A stretch of 64,000 nt of DNA from contig JAQWOH010000015.1 of NCBI GenBank assembly GCA_029245955.1, positions 1-64,000 on the forward strand. Direction: 5' to 3'. A program made the translations under genes and the position numbers. This DNA is from Fuerstiella sp. Lineage in GTDB: Bacteria > Planctomycetota > Planctomycetia > Planctomycetales > Planctomycetaceae. Shown here in pieces: positions 8,206-18,084 of the stretch. The notes below the pieces were generated by a model that was given only the letters and a program-made list of their open reading frames with translations, did not search any database and was not told where the DNA came from. Position 1 is the first letter of the stretch. Every line of letters begins with the position of its first letter.

Positions 8206-11200
8206 TTACGGCACGGCTGTCGTCGCCGGTGCAGCACGTACGCGGACCCTCATTCCATGAACGGCAATGTCCAGAGAATTGGGTGCGAAAGAATCCAGCC
8301 ATGTGTAACGCAGACCCTGTTTCGACGGCACCGGCTGCTCGAACAGTTTATCGCCGGACAGTTTTGCGAATCCTCGAAAAACATTGCGCGTCGCGGGAAT
8401 TGCAACCATGGGGGCATCGTCCACGAGCACCAGAATTGGCAGATTCGGCTGATCCGTTGAAGCCAGCAGCACACCGTCATTGCGAATCCACCAGCGTAAC
8501 AGGCCATCCTGACGACTGACGGCTCGCAGGCTGGATCTGAACCTTGTGAATTTGTGGCCGGATGGCTGCCGAAACGCTCCGGCGGCCATTCCCACGCGAT
8601 TGGAAACGTAGAAATTCAGCCTGTCAGCGGCAACCTGCATGTTGCGCGGGGCCCACAGCGGAATTTCGCGCGGGAGAGGTTCCGTGGCTTCGCGTTTTTT
8701 TCTGCCGTCTGCCTGTGAAGTGTCGCCGTCAGCATGGAAAGAACACATTTGTTGTTTCCGTGTTCTGAGATTGATCACGAGCATCTCGAATTTGTCGTTA
8801 AATCCGCACAGTGTCCGATCGTCAAGAAACTGAAACCGCTGAAAGTCGGCCAGCGATACTTCGGTTTTAACATTGCCTGTGACGGGATGAATCCACTGCA
8901 CAGACGCACTTGTCTGAGCAGGCTTTCGAGTCCAGCAAACCATCAGATTTCCAACGCTGCAAATTGTTCGTGCCGCCAGATCGGCGGCGTTTTCGATTTC
9001 GATTCTTTCGCCACTCCGTCGGTTGAAGCAAATCGTACCCTGATGTGCTTCAGACCCGGCGATGACAACCATATCACCGGCCTTGACGCGTGTGTATGAG
9101 GCCGGCAGTTCCACCGTCCACAACACCGAACCGGTGAACGTGTCGAGCATTTCGATCTGTCGGCCATGCAGTACACAACACCAGCGATCATCGCTGCCAA
9201 TGACTCGCAACGGATTACTGGCTGTATGAGACGGCAGCAGATCTCGGTCAACGTCGTACTGCGCGAAATTCTCGTTGGACGGCACCGTTATGGCTGAAGT
9301 CGACGCCACCGCGCGGCGCCACAGAATCTTCTGATCCAGCACCGATACCGCAATGATCTCACGGTAAGTCTGCAGCAACAGGATACTGCCGGTTCTCTGC
9401 AGCAGATCGCTGCGGTTGGAATACGCACCGTACACCTGAAGTCTGCCGGGGATGGACCAGTGTCGATTGTCCGTCGAAAGAACATCACGAGCCTGCAGGC
9501 GGCCAAATTCGCCGGACGTTACTGCCCACTCGAAGTGTCGCAGAAATGGATCATCCAGTTCTGCCATGGACAGTAAGGTCCTGTTGCGAATGTATGTCTG
9601 TGACCGTGTTACGGGAACCGCTTCGTAGGGCTGAACCTTCCATTCCGCATATCGAGAGTTCATCGCCGTGGAAAACTGTTCGTCCATATTGCCGGCGTCT
9701 GGCAGATGTGCCCTGAGATCCGCATCCAGGAATCCGACCGGAAGCTCATGCATCAGTGTGGTCAGCAGCAGTTCCTGCGCCGCATAAAGAGCGTCGCTTT
9801 CGTGTGGCGATCGGTTCTTCCGAGCTGTTAACAGATCGTTCAGTAATTTTCGTTCAGTCGCAAATCGATCGTCGTGTGTCACCGAACCTGTCTGGTTCGA
9901 GAGGTCAATACTGTGACAAAGCAGCTGGATCGCCGTTTCGTCAGAATCGGCCTCTCTAATCTGCTGATGCAGAACGCTGCGAATCAATGGCTGGTGAATC
10001 GACAGCAGCACCGGGACCGAAAGGGCTTCACCTTCTGTCAGGGAGCCCAACACGTCCGGCGATCTCTCAAGCAGTCGTGAAAGCTCTGATGCCGCCCATG
10101 TCTGCAGGCTGCGGACAGCGGTCGGGTGGCTGCCTGTTAAATCAGTCTCCGGCTCCGACGATTCACCATACTGCCTCCAGATCTGTGGCGTTGGAATTGC
10201 CAGAGTGGAAGGACTGAGTCGCAATATGTCGACCAGCTGGTCAGTGGCCACACGGTAGCGTTTGTCTTTCAGCAGCAGAGCAACCTGCAGGACTCTGACA
10301 TGGACAACCTGTTCATCCGTGTGAGCTGCCGCCCGCAGCTTCGGCAGATACTCTGCAGGATTCACAAGGCATAGCTGCAGGGCACACTGAAATCGGACGT
10401 CCTGAGCTGCCCTGTAATCCGGATCTGTCGCCACGATACTGTCTGTCGTCTGAATCGCCTCCGTCCACCGCTCAGACGCCATCAGGCCCTGTGCACGTTC
10501 CAGCGTGTTTCCGGCGTCTGCAGAAGCCGCTTGTTGCGACAGCTTCATGACACGATCGGGGGCCACGTAAAACAGATCGCTGCTGCCCGACTTGCCTGTC
10601 GCCAGCAGATGTCCCCATCCGCGAGTCGGCAGAATTGACGGTGTACGGTTCACGACCTCACCCGACTGCATCTTCAGTGTGACGATCGTTCCGTTACTGA
10701 CCGGAATCTGCAGCAGCGAAGTCTGCAGGACGCCGTGGCCTGTTGGTCGGCCCCCTATTGCAGTCAGAGGCTGGCTCCACACTTCGCTGCCGTCCCTGCA
10801 TGTCAGGCATCGTAACCGATCTGTTTCCGCCAGGACGATGTGGGTCTCATCGACGTGAACGCGCACGGCACCCGGGGCTGCTGAAAGTTTTCCGTCGACC
10901 GTTCCGTTGGTAGCGTCCACAAACACAATGTCGTGCGACCGTTCCGGAAATACCACAAGGCGGTGCTGTGCTGTTGATTCCTGCCAGCCATCTCTGTCTG
11001 GTGTGGATTCTGTGTGTGGAGTTCCGGTACGGGCAGGCAGCGCCGTGTGGAATAACTCCGATACTGCCCAGCGATTGCGCAGAGAAGTGGAAGGGGTGAA
11101 AACGGTTGGCCGGCCCCGACGGGCCGGGAAGATAGATTTCGTATACTGCCGCGTGCTTCGTTCGACGGATGTTGACCACAGAACTGATCGTGCCAATTCG

Positions 11201-12783
11201 TCGATGCAGCAGACGTTGCCGGTTGTGGTTGGTATCCAGATCAGTCCGCCGTGACGTTGTGGTTTCGCGGACCACTGCCGTCGAGCTGCGTCCTTGTCGA
11301 TTGTCTGATGCGGGATGGCCAGAAGCGTACTCCAGAGCAGTTCGCCCGTGTTTGAAGCAAAGCATCCCAGGCGAACTTCACCGTTCCATTCGAAAGAGTT
11401 CAGTAGCTGTCGACCGACGACCAGAGGCGGCCCGGCAAACCAGCTACCGGCAGGACATGGCCCAAGGTACTGCACAAGGGACGATGATCCTGTCGTCCAG
11501 ACACGACGGCCGGAAGCCTTTTCAAGTCCGACCAGTTTTGTGCTGGAGAAAGAATTGCCGGACAGGGGTTTGAAAAACAAGTTATTTACCGCAGCCGCGG
11601 GCCGACTGCGCGGTTCCTCTGCTATGACATAGATACGCTCCTCATCCGCGGAAAGTCGTCCAACAACACTGTCACGACAAAAGGTGGTGGCCAACAGAGA
11701 ATTGTCCAGTTTTGCAAAAGCCTCGGCGCCGACCGGCAGTTCTCTGAACGCTGTTGAGTTGATTGAGCTTTCTGTGATTTCAGTGTTCAGATTCGGCAGT
11801 TGCGAAGAGTGCCAGCGAGCGTTGCCGGTTACCGGATCAATAGCCGCGACGCCTCTCATGGTCCTTTGGAAAAGGGCGTTTCCGTCAACAACTGAGTTCC
11901 AGGTCGTCTGGGGGGCAATTTCGGAGGACCAGCATGCGCCATGAAAGGCTGCAATCTGTTTTCTGACAACTGGCGAGACGAAGGGCCGATATTGCCACGC
12001 AAAATGTTCAGGCACAGTATTGCCCGTTGGTCCCTGCGTTATGTCACGCGGCTGACTGTCGCTGTCGGGGGCCTGTTGCGGGGCTGTGCGTATTGTCGCG
12101 TTCGGGTGGTTGATTGTGCGCAGAATCTGCATCGCAACCTGGCGAATCGGATGATCGATCTGTGCTTTTGTCAGCGGTGTCAGCCATTTTTGAGCGGCGA
12201 GTTGGTGACCGTGATGAAGATGCAGTTTTGCGATGACAAGATGTGCCTCGAACGAAGCGTCCGTCCCCGGAAATCGATGAATCAGCCGTGGCAGATCTTC
12301 TATCGATCGATTATTGATGGCGGTCTGCAGCCACTGCTGCGCAGTCGTCGAACCCGTTTCGACGATACTTCGAGCCTGGGCTTTCGGAAAAGTTTGAAAC
12401 AAGTCAAACAATGCTCGATACAGTGGGACGAACAGCGTGCCACCTTTGGTTGCCGGAACCATTGAGAAAGTGTCAGCCGCCTGCAGACGTGTGAAGTCGT
12501 CGCCAAGGCCGTCGGTTTGGCCTGACGTCAGTCGTTCTCGCAGTGAACGCAGTGTCAGAATGGTTTTTCGATCGGAATTGAGCGTCTGGGCGGCCAGCAG
12601 TTCCCTGTCGTCCGGGTCCGGATCAGCGGTCTCGTCCAACCCGATTGACGATTCGTCAGGAACAGCGCCGCTGGTCACTGTTGCTGCAGCCGCGACCAGA
12701 AACCCTGTCATGACAGCCCACGCAATCCGGATGTCCGGCTGGAAGCCTGATTTGAGGTGCGATTTCAGGCCCCGACGCAGCAT
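8206..12783 (-). CDS. very large exported PQQ-like beta-propeller protein
   Basis: A 1525-residue protein with an N-terminal hydrophobic segment (AVMTGFLVAAAA, about 25-37) that suggests export or membrane anchoring. Two regions contain PQQ/pyrrolo-quinoline-type propeller blades: the first includes AAIDPVTGNARWH, KASGRRVWT and ASNTGELLWST, and the second, near the C-terminus, includes EMLDTFTGSVLWTVE and IHPVTGNV. The middle (about 780-1080) is helical and repeat-like (LERAQGLMASERWTEAI), consistent with TPR-type repeats. The start at 12783 has AGGA six bases upstream and is preferred to 12801. Proteins of this size with propellers and repeats are frequent in planctomycetes but mostly uncharacterised. 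No catalytic residues could be identified, so a scaffold or binding role is as likely as an enzyme. Confidence 0.8.
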   Translation of the reverse strand: MLRRGLKSHLKSGFQPDIRIAWAVMTGFLVAAAATVTSGAVPDESSIGLDETADPDPDDRELLAAQTLNSDRKTILTLRSLRERLTSGQTDGLGDDFTRLQAADTFSMVPATKGGTLFVPLYRALFDLFQTFPKAQARSIVETGSTTAQQWLQTAINNRSIEDLPRLIHRFPGTDASFEAHLVIAKLHLHHGHQLAAQKWLTPLTKAQIDHPIRQVAMQILRTINHPNATIRTAPQQAPDSDSQPRDITQGPTGNTVPEHFAWQYRPFVSPVVRKQIAAFHGACWSSEIAPQTTWNSVVDGNALFQRTMRGVAAIDPVTGNARWHSSQLPNLNTEITESSINSTAFRELPVGAEAFAKLDNSLLATTFCRDSVVGRLSADEERIYVIAEEPRSRPAAAVNNLFFKPLSGNSFSSTKLVGLEKASGRRVWTTGSSSLVQYLGPCPAGSWFAGPPLVVGRQLLNSFEWNGEVRLGCFASNTGELLWSTLLAIPHQTIDKDAARRQWSAKPQRHGGLIWIPTTTGNVCCIDELARSVLWSTSVERSTRQYTKSIFPARRGRPTVFTPSTSLRNRWAVSELFHTALPARTGTPHTESTPDRDGWQESTAQHRLVVFPERSHDIVFVDATNGTVDGKLSAAPGAVRVHVDETHIVLAETDRLRCLTCRDGSEVWSQPLTAIGGRPTGHGVLQTSLLQIPVSNGTIVTLKMQSGEVVNRTPSILPTRGWGHLLATGKSGSSDLFYVAPDRVMKLSQQAASADAGNTLERAQGLMASERWTEAIQTTDSIVATDPDYRAAQDVRFQCALQLCLVNPAEYLPKLRAAAHTDEQVVHVRVLQVALLLKDKRYRVATDQLVDILRLSPSTLAIPTPQIWRQYGESSEPETDLTGSHPTAVRSLQTWAASELSRLLERSPDVLGSLTEGEALSVPVLLSIHQPLIRSVLHQQIREADSDETAIQLLCHSIDLSNQTGSVTHDDRFATERKLLNDLLTARKNRSPHESDALYAAQELLLTTLMHELPVGFLDADLRAHLPDAGNMDEQFSTAMNSRYAEWKVQPYEAVPVTRSQTYIRNRTLLSMAELDDPFLRHFEWAVTSGEFGRLQARDVLSTDNRHWSIPGRLQVYGAYSNRSDLLQRTGSILLLQTYREIIAVSVLDQKILWRRAVASTSAITVPSNENFAQYDVDRDLLPSHTASNPLRVIGSDDRWCCVLHGRQIEMLDTFTGSVLWTVELPASYTRVKAGDMVVIAGSEAHQGTICFNRRSGERIEIENAADLAARTICSVGNLMVCWTRKPAQTSASVQWIHPVTGNVKTEVSLADFQRFQFLDDRTLCGFNDKFEMLVINLRTRKQQMCSFHADGDTSQADGRKKREATEPLPREIPLWAPRNMQVAADRLNFYVSNRVGMAAGAFRQPSGHKFTRFRSSLRAVSRQDGLLRWWIRNDGVLLASTDQPNLPILVLVDDAPMVAIPATRNVFRGFAKLSGDKLFEQPVPSKQGLRYTWLDSFAPNSLDIAVHGMRVRVRAAPATTAVP

Positions 12784-13435
12784 GGCAAGTCCTGTTGGCA
12801 AATGTTTATGTGCCGAAATTGTTCCCGGGCCTGGTCAGAACCCGCCGAATGCTTCCTCAAATTCCAATTGCAGAGAAAAAGGTATGCATTCCCGATGGGA
12901 TAGTCCTTATTGACGGCTTCCGCATTCTACGACGCTCCGGGGGCGCGGTCTATGCAGCACGCATTCGACAGCATACAGATACCAGGTTCTGCCAAAGCAT
13001 GGCCTGCCTGCAGAAACCCTGAGATTGGTAGGTTATCCGCAGTCGTATAAGCTTCAGATCCCGGGTTCAAGGTGTTCAATCGTGTCAGACGAACCCAGGG
13101 CGTATCTACATGCGATGCTGTTTCTGGAAGGCAGGGCCGTAAGGACCTGGGATCCCGGTCCCGACTGTGATCCGGCAGTCCACAGCCAGCTTCCTGACTT
13201 GATCTTAAGGAATCCTCGCATTGGTGTTGAAGAGGCGGTTTTCCCTCGGTATCCTTCCGCGTTTCGGCTTTTGCCGGGGCGGCACAAACTGCGCTACAAA
13301 CTGCGCATATCGGGCTGATGACTGCCCGATTTTCAGCCGAAAACATAGCTTTATTGTCCCTTGATGGTGCCACAGCTGGCACATGTCATGTTTCGGGCAG
13401 CTCGTTCAAATATCTACTTATCAGGAAACAAAGAC
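12784..13435. other. long gene-free stretch before rplY
   Basis: About 650 bp without a credible gene. It holds an imperfect stem-loop at 13060-13100 (CCCGGGTTC and GAACCCAGGG with a one-base bulge) and a short direct repeat of ACAAACTGCGC just before 13318. I compared it by eye with tRNA, tmRNA, RNase P and SRP RNA signatures and found no match. It must contain the promoters of rplY and of the PQQ-propeller gene. Confidence 0.45.
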
Positions 13436-14005
13436 ATGGCGGAGGATTTTCGTCTGTCAGCAGAAAATCGCGAACTTCTGGGTTCTGCAAACACACGTCG
13501 ACTGCGAAAGCAGGGACGCGTGCCGGCAAATCTGTATGGATTCCAGAAGGAGTCAGTAAACGTCAGCGTTTTGGCTGAAGACATAGAAAAATTGGTTGCG
13601 GCAGGGTCACGCGTTGTGGACGTGGCGGTCGATGGTTCGGTCGAAAAAGCTGTTGTGCGAGAGTTGCAATGGGACATTTACAGCACCCATGTGAAGCATG
13701 TGGATCTGCTGCGGGTTGATCCGGAAGCAGAAACGACCGTTGACGTTCCGCTTGTTCTACGGGGCGAGCCTATCGGTCTGAAGGACGGCGGGCAGCTGCG
13801 GCAGCTGGAAAAGAAGGTGACGGTAACCTGTCCGGAGATCCGGGTACCAAAGAATATCGTTGTCCGTGTTGCGCCGCTTAAGGTGGGTGATTCGGTTAAG
13901 GTGAGTGACTTGGCGGTTCCGGATTCCGTGGAAATCAACACAGCGTCGGATACCGTAGTGGCAGAGCTGTTCGATCCCAAGAAGCCTGCCCCGGCGAGTG
14001 AATAG
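13436..14005 (+). CDS. rplY: large-subunit ribosomal protein L25 (TL5/Ctc form)
   Basis: A 189-residue ribosomal protein L25 of the long TL5/Ctc type, which binds 5S rRNA. The N-terminal L25 domain shows NTRRLRKQGRVPANLYG, and the C-terminal TL5 beta domain shows VDVPLVLRGEPIGLKDGG and DLAVPDSVEI. The ATG at 13436 is chosen because the family starts shortly before the LRKQGRVPA motif and CAGGAA lies upstream; an in-frame ATG at 13361 would add 25 unlikely residues. It leads the run rplY-pth-rpsF-ssb-rplI-dnaB. The pairing of Ctc with peptidyl-tRNA hydrolase is common in bacteria. Confidence 0.95.
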   Translation: MAEDFRLSAENRELLGSANTRRLRKQGRVPANLYGFQKESVNVSVLAEDIEKLVAAGSRVVDVAVDGSVEKAVVRELQWDIYSTHVKHVDLLRVDPEAETTVDVPLVLRGEPIGLKDGGQLRQLEKKVTVTCPEIRVPKNIVVRVAPLKVGDSVKVSDLAVPDSVEINTASDTVVAELFDPKKPAPASE

Positions 14006-14185
14006 AGTTGTGGCTGAAATTTCGCCGATTTCTGTCATTTCATAAGTGGCGGTGAAATGGATTATTTAGTTTTGTGCGGTCATTGGAAGTATGTCGCGGC
14101 CTTGCCGCGTGTGTGGTTTTGTGTTTGACGGTCGTTTTCAGTGTCGGGTGATTGCTCGTATTAATCTGTCCAAGACGGCCGCATC

Positions 14186-14761
14186 GTGAAACTCGTAATT
14201 GGTCTAGGAAACCCCGGTTCAAAATACGTCGGAACTCGACACAATGTCGGCTTCGACGTCGTGAGGGAACTGGCCAGACGCTATGGCGTTGGTCAGCCGC
14301 AGGCAAAGTTTCAGGGTGAATATCAGGATGTCCTGATTCAAAGTGAGAAGATTCTGCTGATTGCTCCACAGACGTTCATGAACAGAAGTGGCGAATCAGT
14401 CTGGCAGTTTGTTCGGTTTTATCAGCCCAAACCTGCCGATATCGTGGTTATTTGTGATGACATGAATCTGCCGACAGGCCGTCTTCGCTGGCGACCTTCC
14501 GGCTCGGCAGGAGGCCAGAAGGGGCTGAATGATATTATTCAGCGTCTGGGGCACCAGGCTTTTTCTCGATTGCGAATTGGCGTGGGGAGGCCACCAGGGC
14601 GAATGGATGTTACCGCCTGGGTGCTGGGTCGTTTTTGTGAGAACGAGAAGGAAGACATGGAACACGCTGTTGTGCGAGCGGCAGATTCGGTGGAAAAATG
14701 GATCACCGAAGGGATTGAGTCGACCATGGTTGAGTTCAATCGACAAGTAACAGAGGACTGA
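14186..14761 (+). CDS. pth: peptidyl-tRNA hydrolase
   Basis: A 191-residue Pth that releases tRNA from peptidyl-tRNA that has fallen off ribosomes. The N-terminus MKLVIGLGNPGSKYVGTRHN carries the catalytic His in TRHN, and the family motifs QTFMNRSG, DDMNLPTGRLR and GSAGGQKGLNDI are all present. The length matches the family. Translation starts at a GTG (14186). The gene lies 180 bp after rplY and before rpsF on the same strand. Confidence 0.97.
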   Translation: MKLVIGLGNPGSKYVGTRHNVGFDVVRELARRYGVGQPQAKFQGEYQDVLIQSEKILLIAPQTFMNRSGESVWQFVRFYQPKPADIVVICDDMNLPTGRLRWRPSGSAGGQKGLNDIIQRLGHQAFSRLRIGVGRPPGRMDVTAWVLGRFCENEKEDMEHAVVRAADSVEKWITEGIESTMVEFNRQVTED

Positions 14762-14874
14762 GTCTTTCTGAGCCGGTATGCTCGGGTTCGAGTTGAATAA
14801 GTTAAGTTAATCCAGACGGCGAACAGTATTCGTCCGTACTGCAAAGCCAAATCAAAAACACATCTGGGAGTACT

Positions 14875-15306
14875 GTGCCTGTGTCAGTCGCAGAAGCCAA
14901 AACGGTAAAAGAGAACCTGTACGAAGGCATGTTTCTGGTCAACAGTGCCAAGTTTGCCAACGATCCCGACGGTACGTCGGGTGCCATTATGGCTATTCTT
15001 GAACGTGCGGGAGCAACAGTTGTTGCTCAGCGTCCGTGGCAGGATGGAAAGTTGGCGTACGAAGTCAGTGGCCATCGTAAGGGGCTGCACTATCTTGTTT
15101 GCTTCCGCATGCCGGGAGCGGGTATGGAAGTCGTGAAACGCCAATGCCACTTGAGCGACGTTGTTATTCGGCATTTGGTTATCAAGCATACTCCTCAGCT
15201 TTTTAATGCGATGGTGGAAGCACTCACGGGAGATTCCTCAGCTTCTGATGATTCTTCGGATTCGGCTGGGGCGCCGGCGACTGCCAAGGAAGGGGCTGCC
15301 GAGTAA
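14875..15306 (+). CDS. rpsF: small-subunit ribosomal protein S6
   Basis: A 143-residue S6. The family core begins at NLYEGMFLVNSAKF and continues through RPWQDGKLAYEVSGHRKGLHYLVCF. It has an acidic, low-complexity C-terminal tail (SSASDDSSDSAGAPATA), as many S6 proteins do. The start is a GTG at 14875 or the in-frame GTG at 14881; GGGAG upstream fits the second one better in spacing. The partner S18 gene (rpsR), which follows ssb in many bacteria, is absent from this cluster. Confidence 0.95.
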   Translation: MPVSVAEAKTVKENLYEGMFLVNSAKFANDPDGTSGAIMAILERAGATVVAQRPWQDGKLAYEVSGHRKGLHYLVCFRMPGAGMEVVKRQCHLSDVVIRHLVIKHTPQLFNAMVEALTGDSSASDDSSDSAGAPATAKEGAAE

Positions 15307-15458
15307 GTTTTTTCTGATCGAAATGTTTTTGTAATTGGGTCACGTTTGCTGACCAGCGGGTCGCGGTCTCAGCTTCGAGTGTAAGCAAAGCTCGTCAGAT
15401 CTGCGGCACTGGTGCCACCAAAGTTTGCGTTCGAGTCTCACCTCCTACGGAGTCGCTC

Positions 15459-15950
15459 ATGGCCTCGTTTAACAAAGTTATTCTGGTCGGAAACCTGACG
15501 CGCGACCCGGAAGTCCGGTATACGACCGGGGGAACCGCAGTGACCGATGTAAGTTTGGCGGTCAACCGTCAGTGGACAGATCGTTCCACGAATGAGCGCA
15601 AAGAAGAGACGACTTTTGTCGAGGTAACGCTCTGGGGACGGACTGCCGAGATTGCCGGTGAATATCTGTCCAAAGGCAGACCCTGTCTGATCGAAGGCCG
15701 ACTGCAGCTGGATCAGTGGGAAGATAAGGAGACCGGGAAGAAGCGATCGAAGCTCAAAGTTGTCGGCGATACTCTTCAGTTGTTGGGCAGTCGCGGTGAT
15801 GGCGGAGGGCAAAGTACCGGCGGCCGGCCGGCGGCCCGTGACACGTCTTCATCCCAGCCAGCGGCGGAGTCCGTTCCTTCTCGTGCTCCGGACCAGGCGT
15901 TTTACGACGACGTACCCAAAGCTCCCTCTGACGACGAAGTTCCCTTCTAA
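15459..15950 (+). CDS. ssb: single-stranded DNA-binding protein
   Basis: A 163-residue SSB. The OB-fold starts with FNKVILVGNLTRDPEVR and continues through FVEVTLWGRTAEIAGEYLSKG and LIEGRLQLDQW. A flexible Gly/Ser-rich linker (about 115-145) leads to the acidic tip DDEVPF, which in SSBs recruits partner proteins. It sits between rpsF and rplI, a common arrangement in bacteria. Confidence 0.97.
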   Translation: MASFNKVILVGNLTRDPEVRYTTGGTAVTDVSLAVNRQWTDRSTNERKEETTFVEVTLWGRTAEIAGEYLSKGRPCLIEGRLQLDQWEDKETGKKRSKLKVVGDTLQLLGSRGDGGGQSTGGRPAARDTSSSQPAAESVPSRAPDQAFYDDVPKAPSDDEVPF

Positions 15951-16016
15951 GAACACAACATAATACTTCGGACACGACCACGTGTCCCGATGCTGGATAA
16001 ATCAAGGATTCCGATC

Positions 16017-16523
16017 ATGGTTCACACAACTCGTCCGCGCGGCGTCGCCGGCTCCACAAACAGTTCTGCAGAAGTGCTTTTGGTTCATGACGTGGAAAAC
16101 CTCGGTAAACGAGGCGAAATTGTCAAAGTGAAGCCCGGGTACGCTCGCAACTACCTGTTGCCCCACGGTGTGGCCACTGTGGCCAGTGAGGAAAACAAGA
16201 AGATGGTCGAGCTTCACAAAGAGAAGCTGAAGGCCATCGAATCCAGCCGAATTCGTGAGCTGGCAAAAATTGCAGATGCGGTCAGCAAGTACAGCGCCAC
16301 CATCGAAGCGAATGCCACACCTGACAACGCTTTGTACGGTTCTGTTGTGGCTAAAGATATCAGTGATGCTCTTAAGGCCGCCGGTCACAAGATTGAAGCG
16401 GAGCACGTTCGTCTTGAAGGTGCGATCAAGGAACTGGGTATGTACACTGTTAAACTGAAGCTTCACGAAAAGGTCCAGACTGAGGTCAAGGTCTGGGTCG
16501 TGCCTGCTGCCGGTGGCACGTGA
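16017..16523 (+). CDS. rplI: large-subunit ribosomal protein L9
   Basis: A 168-residue L9. The N-terminal rRNA-binding domain shows VLLVHDVENLGKRGEIVKV and KPGYARNYLLPHGVA, followed by the long connecting helix and the C-terminal domain. The N-terminus has about 19 extra residues (MVHTTRPRGVAGSTNSS) compared with the usual start at MEVILL-like sequence. The ATG at 16017 is preferred because AAGGA lies upstream; an ATG at 15990 is also in frame. A strong terminator follows 45 bp after the stop. Confidence 0.95.
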   Translation: MVHTTRPRGVAGSTNSSAEVLLVHDVENLGKRGEIVKVKPGYARNYLLPHGVATVASEENKKMVELHKEKLKAIESSRIRELAKIADAVSKYSATIEANATPDNALYGSVVAKDISDALKAAGHKIEAEHVRLEGAIKELGMYTVKLKLHEKVQTEVKVWVVPAAGGT

Positions 16524-16568
16524 TCTTCTATGCAGCGCAATTCGGCGCGTAGAAGTTGATTAGTTCTG

Positions 16569-16604
16569 ATCCTCAGGCAGGGACTACCTGCCTGAGGATT
16601 TTTT
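16569..16604 (+). terminator. rho-independent terminator after rplI
   Basis: A perfect 13-bp stem (ATCCTCAGGCAGG, 16569-16581, with its complement at 16587-16599), a 5-nt loop and a run of six T. It ends the rplY/rpsF/ssb/rplI transcription unit, so dnaB should have its own promoter or depend on read-through. Confidence 0.93.
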
Positions 16605-16731
16605 AGCGTCATTCGAAACAAAAATCAGCTGCTTTACGAATATTGAAGCGACCCACGGGAGCGCACAGGTGGCTTCCCTGCAGTGGCTCGATTTTGGTTG
16701 CGGCCATGTCGCATTAGGTTCGGGCAAAAAC

Positions 16732-18084
16732 ATGGCACAGGAAACACTTCGAGTCCCACCTCAGAATCTTGATGCTGAGCGTGGCGTGCTGGGCAGCATC
16801 CTGCTGCTGAACGAAGCCATCGACGATGTTGGTGAGATTCTGAAGCCTGATCACTTTTACAGTGACGGCCATCAAAAGATCTTTGCGGCGATTCGTGATC
16901 TCTACGAAAACAACGTTCGCGGAATTGACGGCATTACTCTGGCCGAAGAACTTGTCCGCCGGGACGAGCTGGAAGATGTTGGTGGCGCCGCCTATCTGGG
17001 AGAAATTCTGGAAGCTGTTCCTCATGCCGCTCACGTCCGCTACTACTCAAACATTGTGCGACAAAAGTGGATGCAGCGCACTCTGATCTACGCATGTACG
17101 GAAATTCTGGCACAAAGCTACGATCTTTCCACAGATATCGAAGACCTGCTGCAGAGCGCCGAGCGACAGATTTTCAGCATCGTGGAAGAACAGGAAGGTT
17201 CTGCCAACATCGCGATCGGCGACATCCTGATGGACGCGTTCCACAGGATCGATGAGCGCATGAACAGCGAAGGTGACGTTTCCGGAGTCACGACCGGGTT
17301 CACGGATCTGGATGCTCAGACTACCGGACTGCAGCCAACGGAGATGATTGTTCTGGCGGCCAGGCCAAGTATGGGCAAGACAGCCTTCGTCTGTAATGTT
17401 GCCGAAGCCATTGCTCGGAAGGATAACAAGGGTGTTCTGCTGTTCAGTCTGGAACAGTCTAATCTGGAACTGGCGGAACGATTTCTGTGTATCGTCGCCA
17501 AGGTCAACGGCCACGACCTGCGTGCCGGAAATCTGACGTCCGAGCAGCGCGATAAGCTGATGGTGGCATCTGACGAACTGGCACGATTGCCGATGTTCAT
17601 CGACGACAAACCGGGACGGACAATCGGCCAGATCGCGGCCCTTGCTCGTCGGCTGCACCGCAAAAGTCCACTGGGTGTGGTCATCATCGACTATCTGCAG
17701 CTGGTGGAACCTGAAGACAAGAATGCTCCCCGCGAACAGCAGATCGCCGGTATTTCACGTCGCCTGAAGTTCCTGGCAAAAGAACTGCGCGTGCCCGTTA
17801 TTGCACTGGCTCAGTTGAATCGTGGTGTTGAACTTCGTGAAGACAAACGTCCGCGACTGGCGGACCTTCGAGAAAGTGGAGCGATCGAGCAGGATGCAGA
17901 TATGGTCATGTTTCTGCATCGTCCCGATCAGTACGACCCGGAAGACCGTCCCGGAGAGGCAGAGATTATCGTTGCCAAACATCGCAGCGGCCCCACGGGG
18001 CTTATCCGCCTTACCTGGCGCAAGGAATTCATGCGTTTCGAAGACTACACTCCCATGGCGGACACCAGCTTTGACCACCTGTAA
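16732..18084 (+). CDS. dnaB: replicative DNA helicase
   Basis: A DnaB helicase of about 450 residues. The N-terminal domain starts at PPQNLDAERGVLGSILL. The RecA-like C-terminal domain has the Walker A motif RPSMGKT (about 211-217), the Walker B motif VVIIDYLQL (about 316-324), the LAQLNRGVE segment and DLRESGAIEQDADMV. I chose the ATG at 16732 because homologues start just before the PPQNLDAE motif. A GTG at 16669 with GGGAG upstream is in frame and would add 21 residues, and it cannot be excluded. The gene follows the rplI terminator. Confidence 0.95.
   Translation: MAQETLRVPPQNLDAERGVLGSILLLNEAIDDVGEILKPDHFYSDGHQKIFAAIRDLYENNVRGIDGITLAEELVRRDELEDVGGAAYLGEILEAVPHAAHVRYYSNIVRQKWMQRTLIYACTEILAQSYDLSTDIEDLLQSAERQIFSIVEEQEGSANIAIGDILMDAFHRIDERMNSEGDVSGVTTGFTDLDAQTTGLQPTEMIVLAARPSMGKTAFVCNVAEAIARKDNKGVLLFSLEQSNLELAERFLCIVAKVNGHDLRAGNLTSEQRDKLMVASDELARLPMFIDDKPGRTIGQIAALARRLHRKSPLGVVIIDYLQLVEPEDKNAPREQQIAGISRRLKFLAKELRVPVIALAQLNRGVELREDKRPRLADLRESGAIEQDADMVMFLHRPDQYDPEDRPGEAEIIVAKHRSGPTGLIRLTWRKEFMRFEDYTPMADTSFDHL

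Noticed and set aside
13060..13100. Stem-loop before rplY that resembled a tRNA T-arm
   Set aside because: No acceptor or anticodon stem could be paired around it; only the hairpin itself is real.
12927..13382. A 151-codon minus-strand frame before rplY
   Set aside because: Composition is unlike a protein, it has no domain, and it overlaps the rplY upstream region.
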